Shown here: piece by piece, positions 1-9,214 of the stretch
How positions within the stretch are numbered: position 1 is the first letter of the stretch
Layout: every line of letters starts with the position of its first letter
Assembly (NCBI GenBank): GCA_021234155.1
Contig: JAJEKV010000113.1
Coordinates: 2,650,325-2,714,324 of the forward strand
Origin: Isoetes taiwanensis
Taxonomy: Eukaryota; Streptophyta; Lycopodiopsida; Isoetales; Isoetaceae
DNA: 64,000 nt
Direction of reading: 5' to 3'
Position numbers and translations under genes: made by a program
The notes under the pieces: generated by a model
What the model saw: the letters and a program-made list of their open reading frames with translations, nothing else
The model's database searches: none
What the model was told of the DNA's origin: nothing

Positions 1-147
1 AAAGAAGTTAAGGCGACTGGAGGCCCCAAGTTTGGAGGGGTTATAAAATTTTGTAGGTAGTTCAAATGAAGGAGAAAGTGGTTCCATTGGATCGGGCCCA
101 AATACCCTAGGACAGTCGTCGCTGGCGGAAAAATGGCCAAGGGAAAG

Positions 148-345
148 CCCGAAAGTCAACTCGGGCGCCGCTTGATTTTTGTCGCCTTGCAGTCGGGGTG
201 GGAGAGCCAAAAATGCAGTCGGCGCCCGACCGTACCGTCGCGAGTCAACGCGGGTCCGAAAGTCAACTCGGGCGCCGCTTGCTTTTCGTCGACCCCCAGT
301 CGCGGTGGGAGCGCGTAGAATGCCGTCGGCGCTCGACCGTAATTT
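148..345 (+). repeat. Tandem duplication, 107-bp period, upstream of a TATA box
   Basis: The motif GAAAGTCAACTCGGGCGCCG begins at 151 and again at 258, giving a 107-bp period. Both copies continue with related text (CAGTCG, GGTGGGAG, GTCGGCGC). The block is GC-rich in an otherwise mixed context and ends just before a TATA box, so it could be an upstream activating repeat. It contains CCGTCG at about 235-240, a hexamer known from plant histone promoters; with a GC-rich background this may be chance. Confidence 0.7.
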
Positions 346-362
346 TCCGCGTATTTCCGCCG

Positions 363-622
363 TATAAATATTTTATAATAAGAGAAAAAATAAGAAGTTA
401 ATGGGAAAAATTTTAAAATTTTAAAAGTTAGCCGGTCGTTGAAGTTATTGTCTCCGCCTTGCCTTCAGCGCCTTCGCCCGCCGGATCCGACGCCCGCCAT
501 AGCCGCCAGACCCGACCTTGCTTCTTCGCCCCGCTCTTCGCTAAACCCTAGCGTCTCCCATACCGCTTCCCTAGCCGCAAGCGCCCTACCGCCTGTTCTT
601 CTAGACCTTAGCGCCATAAGCC
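363..622 (+). promoter_or_regulatory. Putative promoter and leader of the H3-fusion ORF
   Basis: TATAAATA at 363-370 sits about 250 bases upstream of the ATG, directly after the 107-bp repeat. The leader holds a telobox (AAACCCTA, 543-550), an element common in plant histone and ribosomal protein genes. The start codon context (AAGCCATGGCC) is a strong plant initiation context. The combination suggests an own promoter for this ORF instead of transcription only from the LTR. Transcription start data would decide. Confidence 0.5.
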
Positions 623-1882
623 ATGGCCAACACCAAGAGTACTGTGGACCCTACTACCCTTACCATAGCCGAGATCTATGCCTTGATCGCCCGGCATATG
701 GCTACTGACCCGGCCTTCATCGATATACTTCTGGATGAGTTGGTAAACCGGTTCGATAACAATGATAGGATTCCCTATCCCATCTACCATTTCTCTGAGC
801 CGTTTCTGATCCGATTAAACCTCCGCCAGCTTCCTTACACCATGGCCGAGCAACCTGACTTGGTCATGATGCTGATTAAGTTCTACCCTCTCGAATGTGA
901 AGGACACACTGAGGAGGAGGACATAAGGGACGAGGCCGACCGTATCAGAAACTTGGCCAGGGAGGATGACCAAAGGGAGATAGAGCGAGCCGATACGGCG
1001 GCTCGAGGTAAGGAGTATCGGTACCTGGGGGATGGCGTCGCCGTTATAGATGGCAGGGCCATCGAGGTTCCCCCATACCGATGGGATGAGGATTCCCGCA
1101 GCTTCATATGGGGGGAGATCCCTGATATCAGCATAGATTACTTAATAACAATCCAGATTGACATGGCCCAGCGACCCAACCGGTACCATGCTGAACTTCT
1201 TCGCCGCAGCGTAGCACAACATTACGCTCAGGTTGAAGAAGACCTTAGGAGAGCCCAGGAGTTCCGGGAAGAGCAGGAGAGGATTCAAAGGGAGAAAGAG
1301 GAGAAGGCCCGACAGGAGCAGTGGGACCAGCAGGGCAAAGGGGGATCAGGGAGTGGGCAGGGCCCAACACCGACCGAGCACACGACCGTTAAGCACCGGA
1401 GGAAGTCCGTGGCCCGGAAGTCCGGCAGTCAATACAAGGAAAAGCTAAAGACTGTCGGCACTTTTGGCAAGAATGCGAGCTCCAGTTGGAGGCAGGAGCG
1501 GGTGGATGCGTCCCGACCAGCTGTTGGGGCCAAGACTGTGCCTGCATCAAGGGGGCCGCCTCCAAACCCTGCTCCACAGAGGAAACCCCACCGGTTTCGA
1601 CCCGGTACTGTCGCCTTACGGGAGATCCGTAAGTTTCAGAAGTCAACCCAACTTCTGATACGGAAGCTCCCCTTTCAGAGGTTGGTTCGGGAGATTGCCC
1701 AGGAGTTCAATACCGACCTCCGCTTCCAAACTTTTGCCATTTTGGCGCTCCAAGAGGCTGCGGAGGCTTATCTGGTGGCACTCTTTGGTGATGCCAATCT
1801 TTGCGCGATTCACGCAAAGAGGGTCACCATAATGCCTAAGGATTTAGCCCTCGCCCGCAGGATTCGGGGGGAGCATCCCTAG
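623..1882 (+). CDS. Histone H3 core fused to a novel N-terminal region (element accessory ORF1)
   Basis: This 419-residue protein has a novel acidic N-terminal part (1-200), a charged coiled-coil-like helix (about 203-235), a Gly/Ser and basic linker (236-320) and an H3 histone fold (321-419). The H3 part runs from [17 protein letters not shown] to the end without any gap against H3 residues 37-135. Seen: K56, C110, H113, K115, K122, D123 and R129 positions kept; Y54F, D77E, K79N, G102A, E105G and a changed C-terminus. F41 is H3.1-like and L90 H3.3-like. Loop 1 has canonical length, so it is not CENH3. The linker contains ARKS (264-267), the motif around K9 and K27 of real H3 tails. The N-terminal part is not recognised. 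The frame is intact, with a poly(A) signal 45 bases after the stop. Nucleosome incorporation or histone mimicry is inference. Confidence 0.93.
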   Translation: MANTKSTVDPTTLTIAEIYALIARHMATDPAFIDILLDELVNRFDNNDRIPYPIYHFSEPFLIRLNLRQLPYTMAEQPDLVMMLIKFYPLECEGHTEEEDIRDEADRIRNLAREDDQREIERADTAARGKEYRYLGDGVAVIDGRAIEVPPYRWDEDSRSFIWGEIPDISIDYLITIQIDMAQRPNRYHAELLRRSVAQHYAQVEEDLRRAQEFREEQERIQREKEEKARQEQWDQQGKGGSGSGQGPTPTEHTTVKHRRKSVARKSGSQYKEKLKTVGTFGKNASSSWRQERVDASRPAVGAKTVPASRGPPPNPAPQRKPHRFRPGTVALREIRKFQKSTQLLIRKLPFQRLVREIAQEFNTDLRFQTFAILALQEAAEAYLVALFGDANLCAIHAKRVTIMPKDLALARRIRGEHP

Positions 1883-1926
1883 TATATTTTGCTGAGTTCC
1901 GCATTGTAAATATTTTTTTGATATTT

Positions 1927-1932
1927 AATAAA
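1927..1932 (+). terminator. Poly(A) signal after the H3-fusion ORF
   Basis: AATAAA lies 45 bases downstream of the TAG stop, in a T-rich stretch that fits a plant 3' end. It implies that ORF1 can be a separate transcript. Confidence 0.5.
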
Positions 1933-1990
1933 AAAACTTTTTATTTTGCATTAAGAACCTTTTATTTTGTAGTAAAGTACGAAATTGCCG

Positions 1991-2085
1991 ACGTCAGCAT
2001 CCATAAAAAGGGATAAAAAGGGTTTTCAAAGTTCTTTTCATTTGTTTATATCCGTTTTTCTTCCTTCCTCCTCCCTTCCAGCGCC
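1991..2085 (+). promoter_or_regulatory. Putative promoter and leader of accessory ORF2
   Basis: ACGTCA (1991-1996), the classical plant histone hexamer and bZIP core, is followed by ATAAAAAG (2003-2010) and a pyrimidine-rich leader ending in GCGCCATGGCAG. The leader ends like that of ORF1 (GCGCCATAAGCCATGGCC). This is suggestive of a second start site; motif evidence only. Confidence 0.35.
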
Positions 2086-2679
2086 ATGGCAGCCACCGAC
2101 CTTCTTGCATGGTACCAAGACGGAGAGCATTGGGATCCGCAAGTGCCCTTCGACCTGTTACGGCCCTTGCTATGTCAGCGCCTTGATCTCATCACTAATA
2201 TGCAGCGGCACCCAGACTATGCCGGATTCCTAGAGTTTTACACAGAGGAGATGCTTCCTTTGTGTGTTCCTCTTGGGGATCCTCCCCAGTTGTATTTAGA
2301 ACAGGATGTGGTACGGGATATGCTAGGGGGTGACACCCACGCGTATGATGTGCTGAAAGGAAAGCTTAGATGGGGCAAGCACCTGCCCGTTGTCCAGCAT
2401 CAGGGGCGACAATATCTTGAAGTTGCCTTTGCCCTAGCCATCCTCATGGATCAATACGTTGAGGATGAGACTTTGCCTGCAGAGAAAGGCAAACTTCCTG
2501 AATCTTCCGAGGAGGGAGAGGACGAACACATAGGCATGGGTGACTTCGCCCGTTGGAAGCAGTTGGCAGAGGAGATGCCACCACGCCGGGAACAAGCTGC
2601 ACGCTTGTCAGGGCTAGACGCCCTTCCAGTTGTGTATCACCGAGGCCAAGAATATCTTCTCTTGGATGATATCATCTAG
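2086..2679 (+). CDS. Accessory ORF2, unrecognised protein with an internal repeat
   Basis: This intact 197-residue ORF starts in a strong context (GCCATGGCA). I do not recognise the family. The motif LPVVxHxGxxYL occurs twice, near residues 104-115 and 180-191, each time close to acidic or hydrophobic text, so the protein may hold two copies of a small beta-hairpin module. The middle is acidic (SSEEGEDEH). The frame stays open for about 20 codons after the TAG stop, encoding a basic stretch (KRRRKD), so readthrough or a recent nonsense change is possible. It lies between the H3-fusion ORF and another unknown ORF, same strand. Confidence 0.6.
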   Translation: MAATDLLAWYQDGEHWDPQVPFDLLRPLLCQRLDLITNMQRHPDYAGFLEFYTEEMLPLCVPLGDPPQLYLEQDVVRDMLGGDTHAYDVLKGKLRWGKHLPVVQHQGRQYLEVAFALAILMDQYVEDETLPAEKGKLPESSEEGEDEHIGMGDFARWKQLAEEMPPRREQAARLSGLDALPVVYHRGQEYLLLDDII

Positions 2680-2753
2680 ACCTATCACATGGTGGCCGGG
2701 TTTAAGCGCCGGCGTAAGGACCATGTGCTCTATATGAGCTAGCGGAGTACTGT

Positions 2754-3488
2754 ATGGATGATTTCATCGACTTCGCTCCTATTGAGCTTCCCCCGGAGGT
2801 GCAGCAGTTACTCCAGTTCCGCCAGGAGACCATAGAGCCAGCTGAGACTTTGTTACGGCTTCGGGAACTAGTGATGCAGGATCCGCCCTCTCAGCCTTCA
2901 CCGGATGCCTTTACAGCTATGGGACCTCATGTTCCAAATATTAATATGGTTGAGGTTCCCTCCGATTCGGATGAAGAGGGAGAGGATCTATACCATAACC
3001 CTGCTCATTTGAAGGAAGAGCAGCAAGAGCTCAAGGAAGAAGAAGTCCCTATGGACTTGGACAAGGAGGTGGCTACGTCAGAGACCCCGCAAGGGAAGGT
3101 ATTGGGAAACCACCTTATTCGTTTCTTCCTATCAGCTTTTCGACAGGGGCAAGTTCTTTTTATAGCCCGAGACTTAGGGCCGGAGGCCGAAGCTTCATGG
3201 TGGACCCTCCGTGCTCGTTCCACATTGGCCGGGCACAAGAAGCTTCCCTATCGTACGTTCACTTATGTACTCGTACGACGGGATCTTGCCCTGACGGCCT
3301 TGGGACAAGACATTGCACCCTGGATGAGCATGAAGCTCCTTACGGCAGCCCCATTGGCTGTTGCTTACCTGCCAGAGGTTGCTTCCATTGCGGCTGCCAC
3401 AGTAGACCCAGGGGTGACTCTGCTACGACACCGACTGCCGCCACCACCTCCTCGGCCTACGAATGAAGAAGGAGGACCTAGCTCTTAA
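2754..3488 (+). CDS. Accessory ORF3, unrecognised acidic/proline-tailed protein
   Basis: This intact 244-residue ORF begins 74 bases after the ORF2 stop, in a different frame. The spacing suggests reinitiation on a dicistronic transcript or a small unseen intron. Residues 60-105 are strongly acidic (SDSDEEGED, KEEQQELKEEE). The C-terminal half looks like a folded alpha/beta domain with the text FARDLGPEAEASWW-like and ends in a proline run (RLPPPPPRP). No known family recognised. No poly(A) signal of the AATAAA type is obvious before 3683. Confidence 0.55.
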   Translation: MDDFIDFAPIELPPEVQQLLQFRQETIEPAETLLRLRELVMQDPPSQPSPDAFTAMGPHVPNINMVEVPSDSDEEGEDLYHNPAHLKEEQQELKEEEVPMDLDKEVATSETPQGKVLGNHLIRFFLSAFRQGQVLFIARDLGPEAEASWWTLRARSTLAGHKKLPYRTFTYVLVRRDLALTALGQDIAPWMSMKLLTAAPLAVAYLPEVASIAAATVDPGVTLLRHRLPPPPPRPTNEEGGPSS

Positions 3489-3683
3489 ATAATTGTATTA
3501 CGCATTTTGTATTGTGAATAGATGTAGAATTTTGGTTTGGCAAATTCTTTAGCCATTCTATAGTTATGATATACCATCTTCTTATCAATTGTGACTGTTG
3601 TCTCAATGAATACAATTAAAATTGTTCTCTTCCATGATGCGTTCATCTCTTTATTAGAGTTTACGGCATAACAAAATCGTTCA

Positions 3684-4172
3684 ATGTTCTATATTCATTT
3701 CTATCGTCTTGCAGAAGAAACACTTGAAGAATATGAAGAGAGAATTACCGACCTGATAAGGAGGGATGACCCAGGGCCGCCCGACCAGAACTATGGCCAA
3801 AGGTATGGGGAGTACCCGGAATGGGACGAGGGTTACGAGATGGAACCCGCGCCACCAGGGGAGCCCTATGATCCAGCCAAAGGGATGGAGATAGTTAACA
3901 TTCTCAGGGAACGAGCCTACGAGGACCTGAAGCAAACTCTTCGCCGCACATGGGACTATTGGGACATGTCCAGGCACGAAGCTTTCGAGGACGCCAATGA
4001 CCACCTGTGGCAAATCTTCTATGCATTGAGGAGGCTTTTCAATCTCCTTATTATTAGCCCAACGCTAGATTACCAATCTGTAATAGTCCAGGCCTGGGCA
4101 CGATACAAGCTCGTTAGGGCTGTACGTGAAAGTGTTCGCGACTCAATCTTGTACCCATTTGCGAACCCCTAG
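3684..4172 (+). CDS. Accessory ORF4, unrecognised helical protein
   Basis: This intact 162-residue ORF has an acidic N-terminus, a Pro/Tyr/Glu-rich middle (about 30-70) and a helical C-terminal half. The text just after the annotated start (TTTCTATCGTCTTGCAG) looks like a 3' splice site, so the true protein could begin at an upstream exon and enter at about 3714. No family recognised. A poly(A) signal follows at 4325. Confidence 0.5.
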   Translation: MFYIHFYRLAEETLEEYEERITDLIRRDDPGPPDQNYGQRYGEYPEWDEGYEMEPAPPGEPYDPAKGMEIVNILRERAYEDLKQTLRRTWDYWDMSRHEAFEDANDHLWQIFYALRRLFNLLIISPTLDYQSVIVQAWARYKLVRAVRESVRDSILYPFANP

Positions 4173-4324
4173 GCCCAGTCTCTTTAGCTCTGTTCTTGTG
4201 ATGTTATATGTGAGTTGAATTTTAAATGTCCAATGTATAATACCTGTCCTTGTATTATGTCTTTGTATATATATCTGTCACTACCAATGTACTGAATCTT
4301 AATGTAATGACTGTTTTTACCTAT

Positions 4325-4330
4325 AATAAA
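4325..4330 (+). terminator. Poly(A) signal after accessory ORF4
   Basis: AATAAA lies 150 bases after the ORF4 stop and 100 bases before gag. It would end an accessory transcript before gag-pol, arguing that the four ORFs are expressed apart from gag-pol. Confidence 0.4.
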
Positions 4331-4431
4331 GATCATTGCCATTGTACTTTTTCTTGTATTCTTTCTCTAACCTATCCAAAATGACATTTTTGTGAGACCT
4401 TATGTCACCATAAGTCAGCTTATACCTTTTT

Positions 4432-5895
4432 ATGCTGGATATAGACGGTGAACGTAACGCCGCCTGGCAGACACCCTCAAATGCCAGTAGACTAACACCT
4501 GAACAGGAGCTTATGTTAATGAAGAGACAATTAGGCGAGTTACAAGCTTATGTGTTGCATGCCAATCCACCACAACATATACAAGAAGACGGACCGGAGT
4601 TACCTCCGCTACCGCCAAGTCCACCTACGCAGCAGCCATCTCCACCTGCAACCAGCCTTGTACCTGCACAGAGGGGACCCCGTTCTAAACGTCGTCGGAG
4701 TTCCTCTAGGGATAGCGCCACCTCCTCACAATCAGCCACTTCTGTGTCTTCTGAGTCGTCAGTATCAGCTGGCGACCATGCAAAGCGCCGGGATAAGGAG
4801 TACCGCAAGACGGTTGATACAGCCATAACTAGTATATGGAAGAATAGGAAACTGGCCCAGTTTGATGGGAAATCTAGAGGCGGACTGAATGCAGAGTCAT
4901 GGTTGGACGAAATGAAGGAGTTTGGGAAGTCCTATGGCATGATAGAAAAGGATACAGGAAAGGTTGCCACCACAAACCTTACAGGAGCTGCCCGTATTTG
5001 GTGGAAGGGCTACACTAGAGCCAAGCATCTGGATAGGAGCAGGTGCAAATTTAAGAAGTTTGCCAAAGCCTTTAAGTCACATTATGTGCCTCGTGCGCAC
5101 AAATGCCAACAAATTCAGACCTTCTATAGGTTAGAGCAGAAGGGTATGTCGGTTCAGGCTTACACTGATGAATTTATGCGCCTGAGGCTGTATGTACCAG
5201 CAGGTATGAATGAAAAGAGAGCAGTGGAGGGTTACATTGAAGGGTTGGCCCCATCAATTAAACGAATGGTTAAGGCCATAGACCCGAAATCAGTTGCGGA
5301 GGCTGAGGCTAAGGCATTGAGCCTCGAGGAGGACACACCAAAGAACCAGTATCCGCGTCCTGCTCCTTACTCACAGCCACGGCCGTCCACACCTTACAAA
5401 CCCCGCTCACCAAGTCCGGGGCCCTCTCAACAGAACTCTTATGGCCGCCAGGAAAAGAAAGTCACCTTCAGCATGCCAGATAAACAGAACAATGTCGGTA
5501 AGGAAGTTCGGAACCTCTTACAGTCTATTCCCAAAGAGGCTCGAGAACAGCTCCGCCGAGATAAGGCATGCTACAGGTGTATGCGGCCCGGGCACTTTAT
5601 GCAAAATTGTCCTTATGTCACGCAGACTGCCCAGCTGGCCATGGTCGACCTCGATTGGGACGATCTTGAGTCAACACTACCTGTCGAGGAGGAGGCTCCC
5701 GAGTACATTCACGGTGCGTCTCATATCCTTGCAGCTATAGAAACTGGCAATGCTGAAAGTCAACCTGCTGTCATTTCCACCATAGGTCAAGTAGACAGTA
5801 AGCCTTTTGTAATTCTTATGGATACGGGAAGTACACATAATTTTGCTTCTCCTAGAATGGCCCAGGTCTTACAGCTTGAAACCTTGAGGTCCTGA
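4432..5895 (+). CDS. Gypsy gag with CCHC knuckle and start of protease
   Basis: This 487-residue frame has a proline/serine-rich N-terminus, a retrotransposon gag capsid region (about 125-300, with WLDEMKEFGKSYG, LTGAARIWWKGY and FYRLEQKGMSVQAYTDEF), a zinc knuckle CYRCMRPGHFMQNC (about 379-392) and the protease active site LMDTGSTHNF near the end. The frame stops at TGA 5893-5895 just past the protease motif. The next codons in the same frame continue the protease, so this is a nonsense change in one gag-pol polyprotein (CGA to TGA fits methyl-CpG deamination). Confidence 0.93.
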   Translation: MLDIDGERNAAWQTPSNASRLTPEQELMLMKRQLGELQAYVLHANPPQHIQEDGPELPPLPPSPPTQQPSPPATSLVPAQRGPRSKRRRSSSRDSATSSQSATSVSSESSVSAGDHAKRRDKEYRKTVDTAITSIWKNRKLAQFDGKSRGGLNAESWLDEMKEFGKSYGMIEKDTGKVATTNLTGAARIWWKGYTRAKHLDRSRCKFKKFAKAFKSHYVPRAHKCQQIQTFYRLEQKGMSVQAYTDEFMRLRLYVPAGMNEKRAVEGYIEGLAPSIKRMVKAIDPKSVAEAEAKALSLEEDTPKNQYPRPAPYSQPRPSTPYKPRSPSPGPSQQNSYGRQEKKVTFSMPDKQNNVGKEVRNLLQSIPKEAREQLRRDKACYRCMRPGHFMQNCPYVTQTAQLAMVDLDWDDLESTLPVEEEAPEYIHGASHILAAIETGNAESQPAVISTIGQVDSKPFVILMDTGSTHNFASPRMAQVLQLETLRS

Positions 5896-8679
5896 CCGAG
5901 GCCTGTCACTCTAGCCAGTGGTAAGGTCAGACATACTCATGGCCGTCGCATCAATCTCAAGATACAGTTGCCAGGTGCACCGGCTGCTTTGGGTGCCGAG
6001 TTAATGGATATTGGCAAATACGACCTCATTGTTGGTATGGAATTCTTGGCATCTGCAAAAGCCAACATAGACTGCGAGAAACGGGAAGTTACCTTCGGCG
6101 CAGCTAATGGAGCCCGCGTGACTATAAAAGGTGAACCATTCAACCCTATTATGCAGTCTATGTCAATCAGGCAGTTAGATAAGGCTATACGCAAGGAAAA
6201 GCTCCTCTGCGTCATTAGACTTGCCTCCATTGAGTCAGATGCTAAACAAAAGCAAGTAATCGATACCTTGCCAGGGGGGATTGCTAATCTTCTCCGAGAA
6301 TTTGGTGATCTTTTCCCAGATGAAATCCAGAAGCTTCCTCCTTTTAGAGGGGTTGAATGTGAGATAGCTTTAGAGCCAGGTACTAAGCCTACCAGCAAGG
6401 CTCCGTACCGGATGAGTCCCCCAGAGTTGGCAGAGCTTAAGAAGCAACTTCAGGAGTTACTAAACCTAGGTTTCATTCGTCCTAGTGTTTCGCCTTTTGG
6501 CGCTCCTATTCTTTTTGTTAAGAAAAAGGATGGCTCCTTGAGGATGTGCATTGATTATCGGCAACTCAACAAACATACCATCAAGAATCGCTATGTTTTG
6601 CCTAGAGCAGATGACCTAATGGACCAGTTGCAAGGGGCCAAATTTTTTTCAAAGATTGATCTACGCTCCGGATACCATCAGATAAGGATTAAACAGGACA
6701 TCCATAAATCTACTTTTCGCACTAGATATGGGCATTATGAGTTTACCGTTATGCCTTTTGGGTTAACTAATGCCCCTGCAACGTTTATGCGATTAATGAA
6801 TGATGTCTTCCGACAATACTTGGATGATTTTGTTGTTATTTTCTTTGACGACATTCTCATCTATAGTAAGACCCTAGAGGAGCATGAAAAACACCTTCGG
6901 TTGGCCTTACAAAAGCTAAGACGTCATCAGCTCTTTGCCAAGTGCAAGTTTGCCACTCCGAAGGTCGATTATTTGGGCCATGTCATTTCGGCAGAGGGAA
7001 TTGCTACAGATCCAGCAAAGATAGAGGCCGTAAGGGAATGGCCTATTCCAGGAAATGTTTCCGAGGTCCGAAGTTTCTTGGGATTAGCAGGATATTATCG
7101 GAAATTTGTAAAGGATTTTGCAAAGATTGCAGCACCCGTTACAAATCTTACAAAGCATGAGAAGGTGAAGGATTGGATGGAACACTGGAAGGCAAAAGTT
7201 CAGGCCAGTTTCCAGCAACTTAAAGATGCCTTAGCGTCAGCACCAGTTCTCACATTGCCCGATCCTGAGAAAGATAAACTAGTGGCAACGGATGCCAGTA
7301 AGATTGCCACCGGTGGAGTCCTAATACAGGAGGGAAGAGTTATTGCCTATGATTCAAAGAAAATGAACGAGACGGAGCATCGCTACCCTACCCATGATCA
7401 GGAATTGTTAGCCGTTGTCCGTGCCCTGCGGATATGGAGACACTACCTTCTTGGTAGAAGATTCCAGTTGGATACGGATCATCAAAGCCTCCGTTATTTA
7501 TCCACCCAGCCGAATCTCAACCTCCGTCAGAGGAGATGGATGGAATTCTTGGAGGAGTATGATTTTGAGATTATGTATAAACCTGGAAAGCACAATGTGG
7601 TTGCGGATGCGTTGTCACGCCACCCCTTGGTAATCCGAACCCATTGTAATGCAATTTCTACACTCACCAGTGAGTTTGGGAAGCAGATAGAACAGACCTT
7701 GGCCACAGATCCTGAGTTCTGTGAAGTTTGGGACAGTTTGGCCAAGGAAGCTCGAACAGATAAGGAGCATGAAGCTTTCCGTTCGTATAAGAAAGAAGGC
7801 AGCTTGTTATATTACAAGGATAAGTTGTGTGTACCTGGGACTTCGGGAGTGCGTAAACTAATCCTCCACGACACGCACAACAGTCCTATAGCTGGACACG
7901 CAGGGTTTATGAAGACCTACTTTAAGATTCGCTCCAGCTATTTCTGGCCTTCGATGAAAAAGGACATTGCCAGGTACATTAAGCAGTGTCAGGTGTGTCA
8001 GCAAACCAAAGCTGAGCAGTTAAGGACTCCAGGCGAGTTGCAACCTCTGGATGTGCCCAACGCTAAATGGGAAGTGATAACCATGGATTTCATTGTGGGC
8101 CTTCCACGTACTCTCCGTGGATATGATGCCTTAATGGTAGTGGTCGACAAATTGTCGAAAATGGCTCATTTCTTGCCATGTCGTACCACGGATACCGCCT
8201 TCGATACTGCTCTGCTATTTGCCAAGGAGATCTTCAGATTACACGGAATGCCACGAGTTATTATATCCGACAGGGATCCCAAATTCGTAAGTGCATTCTG
8301 GAAAGATTTCTTTGCCACCATCCAGACCAAGCTTGCTATGAGTATGACATATCATCCTCAAACAGATGGCCAGACAGAATGTGTTAATCGCATTATAGAG
8401 GATATGCTAAGAAGTTATGTGTGGAGTAAGCAATCACAATGGGCTGACTATATTTATCTCGTCGAGTTTGCCTACAACAGCATGAAACAAGAGTCTTCCA
8501 AAATGTCTCCCTTTATGATAAATTATCGTTATCAATGTCTTACTCCAGACACATGGCATAATCCCATTTCTAAGGTGGAGGTTTCTCAACAGCTTCTCTT
8601 GGAGATGCAAAGCTCTGGTCGAAGAAGTTCGTGGTTACTTATTAGCTGCACGCAGTCGTTAGAAGAGTGTCGCCGATAA
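5896..8679 (+). pseudogene. Gypsy pol: protease end, RT, RNase H, integrase
   Basis: Same frame as gag after the TGA. The first ATG is at 5968 but the coding text begins at 5896. Reverse transcriptase shows [20 protein letters not shown], the [14 protein letters not shown] motif and the catalytic FFDDILIYS; RNase H shows TDAS, E and TDHQSL. Integrase has an H2C2 finger ([11 protein letters not shown] ... CQVCQQT) and a DDE core with D in TMDFIVG, D in ISDRDPKF and E in QTECVNR. The frame is lost by a one-base shift near 8607-8610, and the original frame (frame of 8705) has a further TAG at 8660-8662. It is therefore not translatable as it stands, although most domains are intact. Confidence 0.93.
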
Positions 8680-9214
8680 ACACAGGACCCCATGCGCTTT
8701 CCAGGTGGGTGAATCAGTTTGGCTTAAGATTAAGGTCAAACAAGCCAAGCTTAAGATTGGCAACTGTAAGAAGTTGGCACCCAGATGGGCTGGACCATTC
8801 AACATTATTGAGCGTGTTGGAGAGCAGGCATATCGCCTGGATTTGCCGCCCCGCTTGAAGATCCACAAGGTCTTTCACGTGAGTCTTCTGAAACAACACA
8901 CCCCCGATCCTGAGGAGGTTTTGGATACCCCAACCCTCCTAGAAATGACAGAGGAGCAGCTGGAGATAGTGCCTGAAGCTCTTCTTAATCGAGCTTACAA
9001 ACAAACCAGAAGGGCTAAAATGTTGCAATACTTGGTTAAGTGGAAGCACTTACCAGTTGAGGATGCTACTTGGGTGATGAAGATAGACCTTGAGAAGCAC
9101 TATCCGGACTTCATGCGGGAATCTCAAGGCCGCACCATCAACGATGCTATCAACCCCGCAGCCGGCGGTAAGCTTGCAAGCTTGATTGCCAGGTGTAGCG
9201 CTCTAGAGGGGTAG
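8663..9214 (+). pseudogene. Integrase C-terminus with chromodomain
   Basis: This is the continuation of pol in the shifted frame. GPY/F-like integrase tail text (GESVWLKIK, RWAGPFNI, AYRLDLPP, HKVFHVSLLK) is followed by a chromodomain (YLVKWKHLPVEDATWV, about residues 115-140 of the piece from 8705). It ends with a TAG at 9212. Chromodomains of this class are thought to steer integration to marked chromatin. Aromatic cage residues look incomplete, as in group II chromodomains. Confidence 0.88.

Noticed and set aside
623-1882. ORF1 as a centromeric H3 (CENH3)
   Set aside because: Loop 1 has canonical length and the core follows H3.1/H3.3, not CENH3.
4548-4828. Antisense and alternate frames within gag
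   Set aside because: Shadows of the gag low-complexity region.
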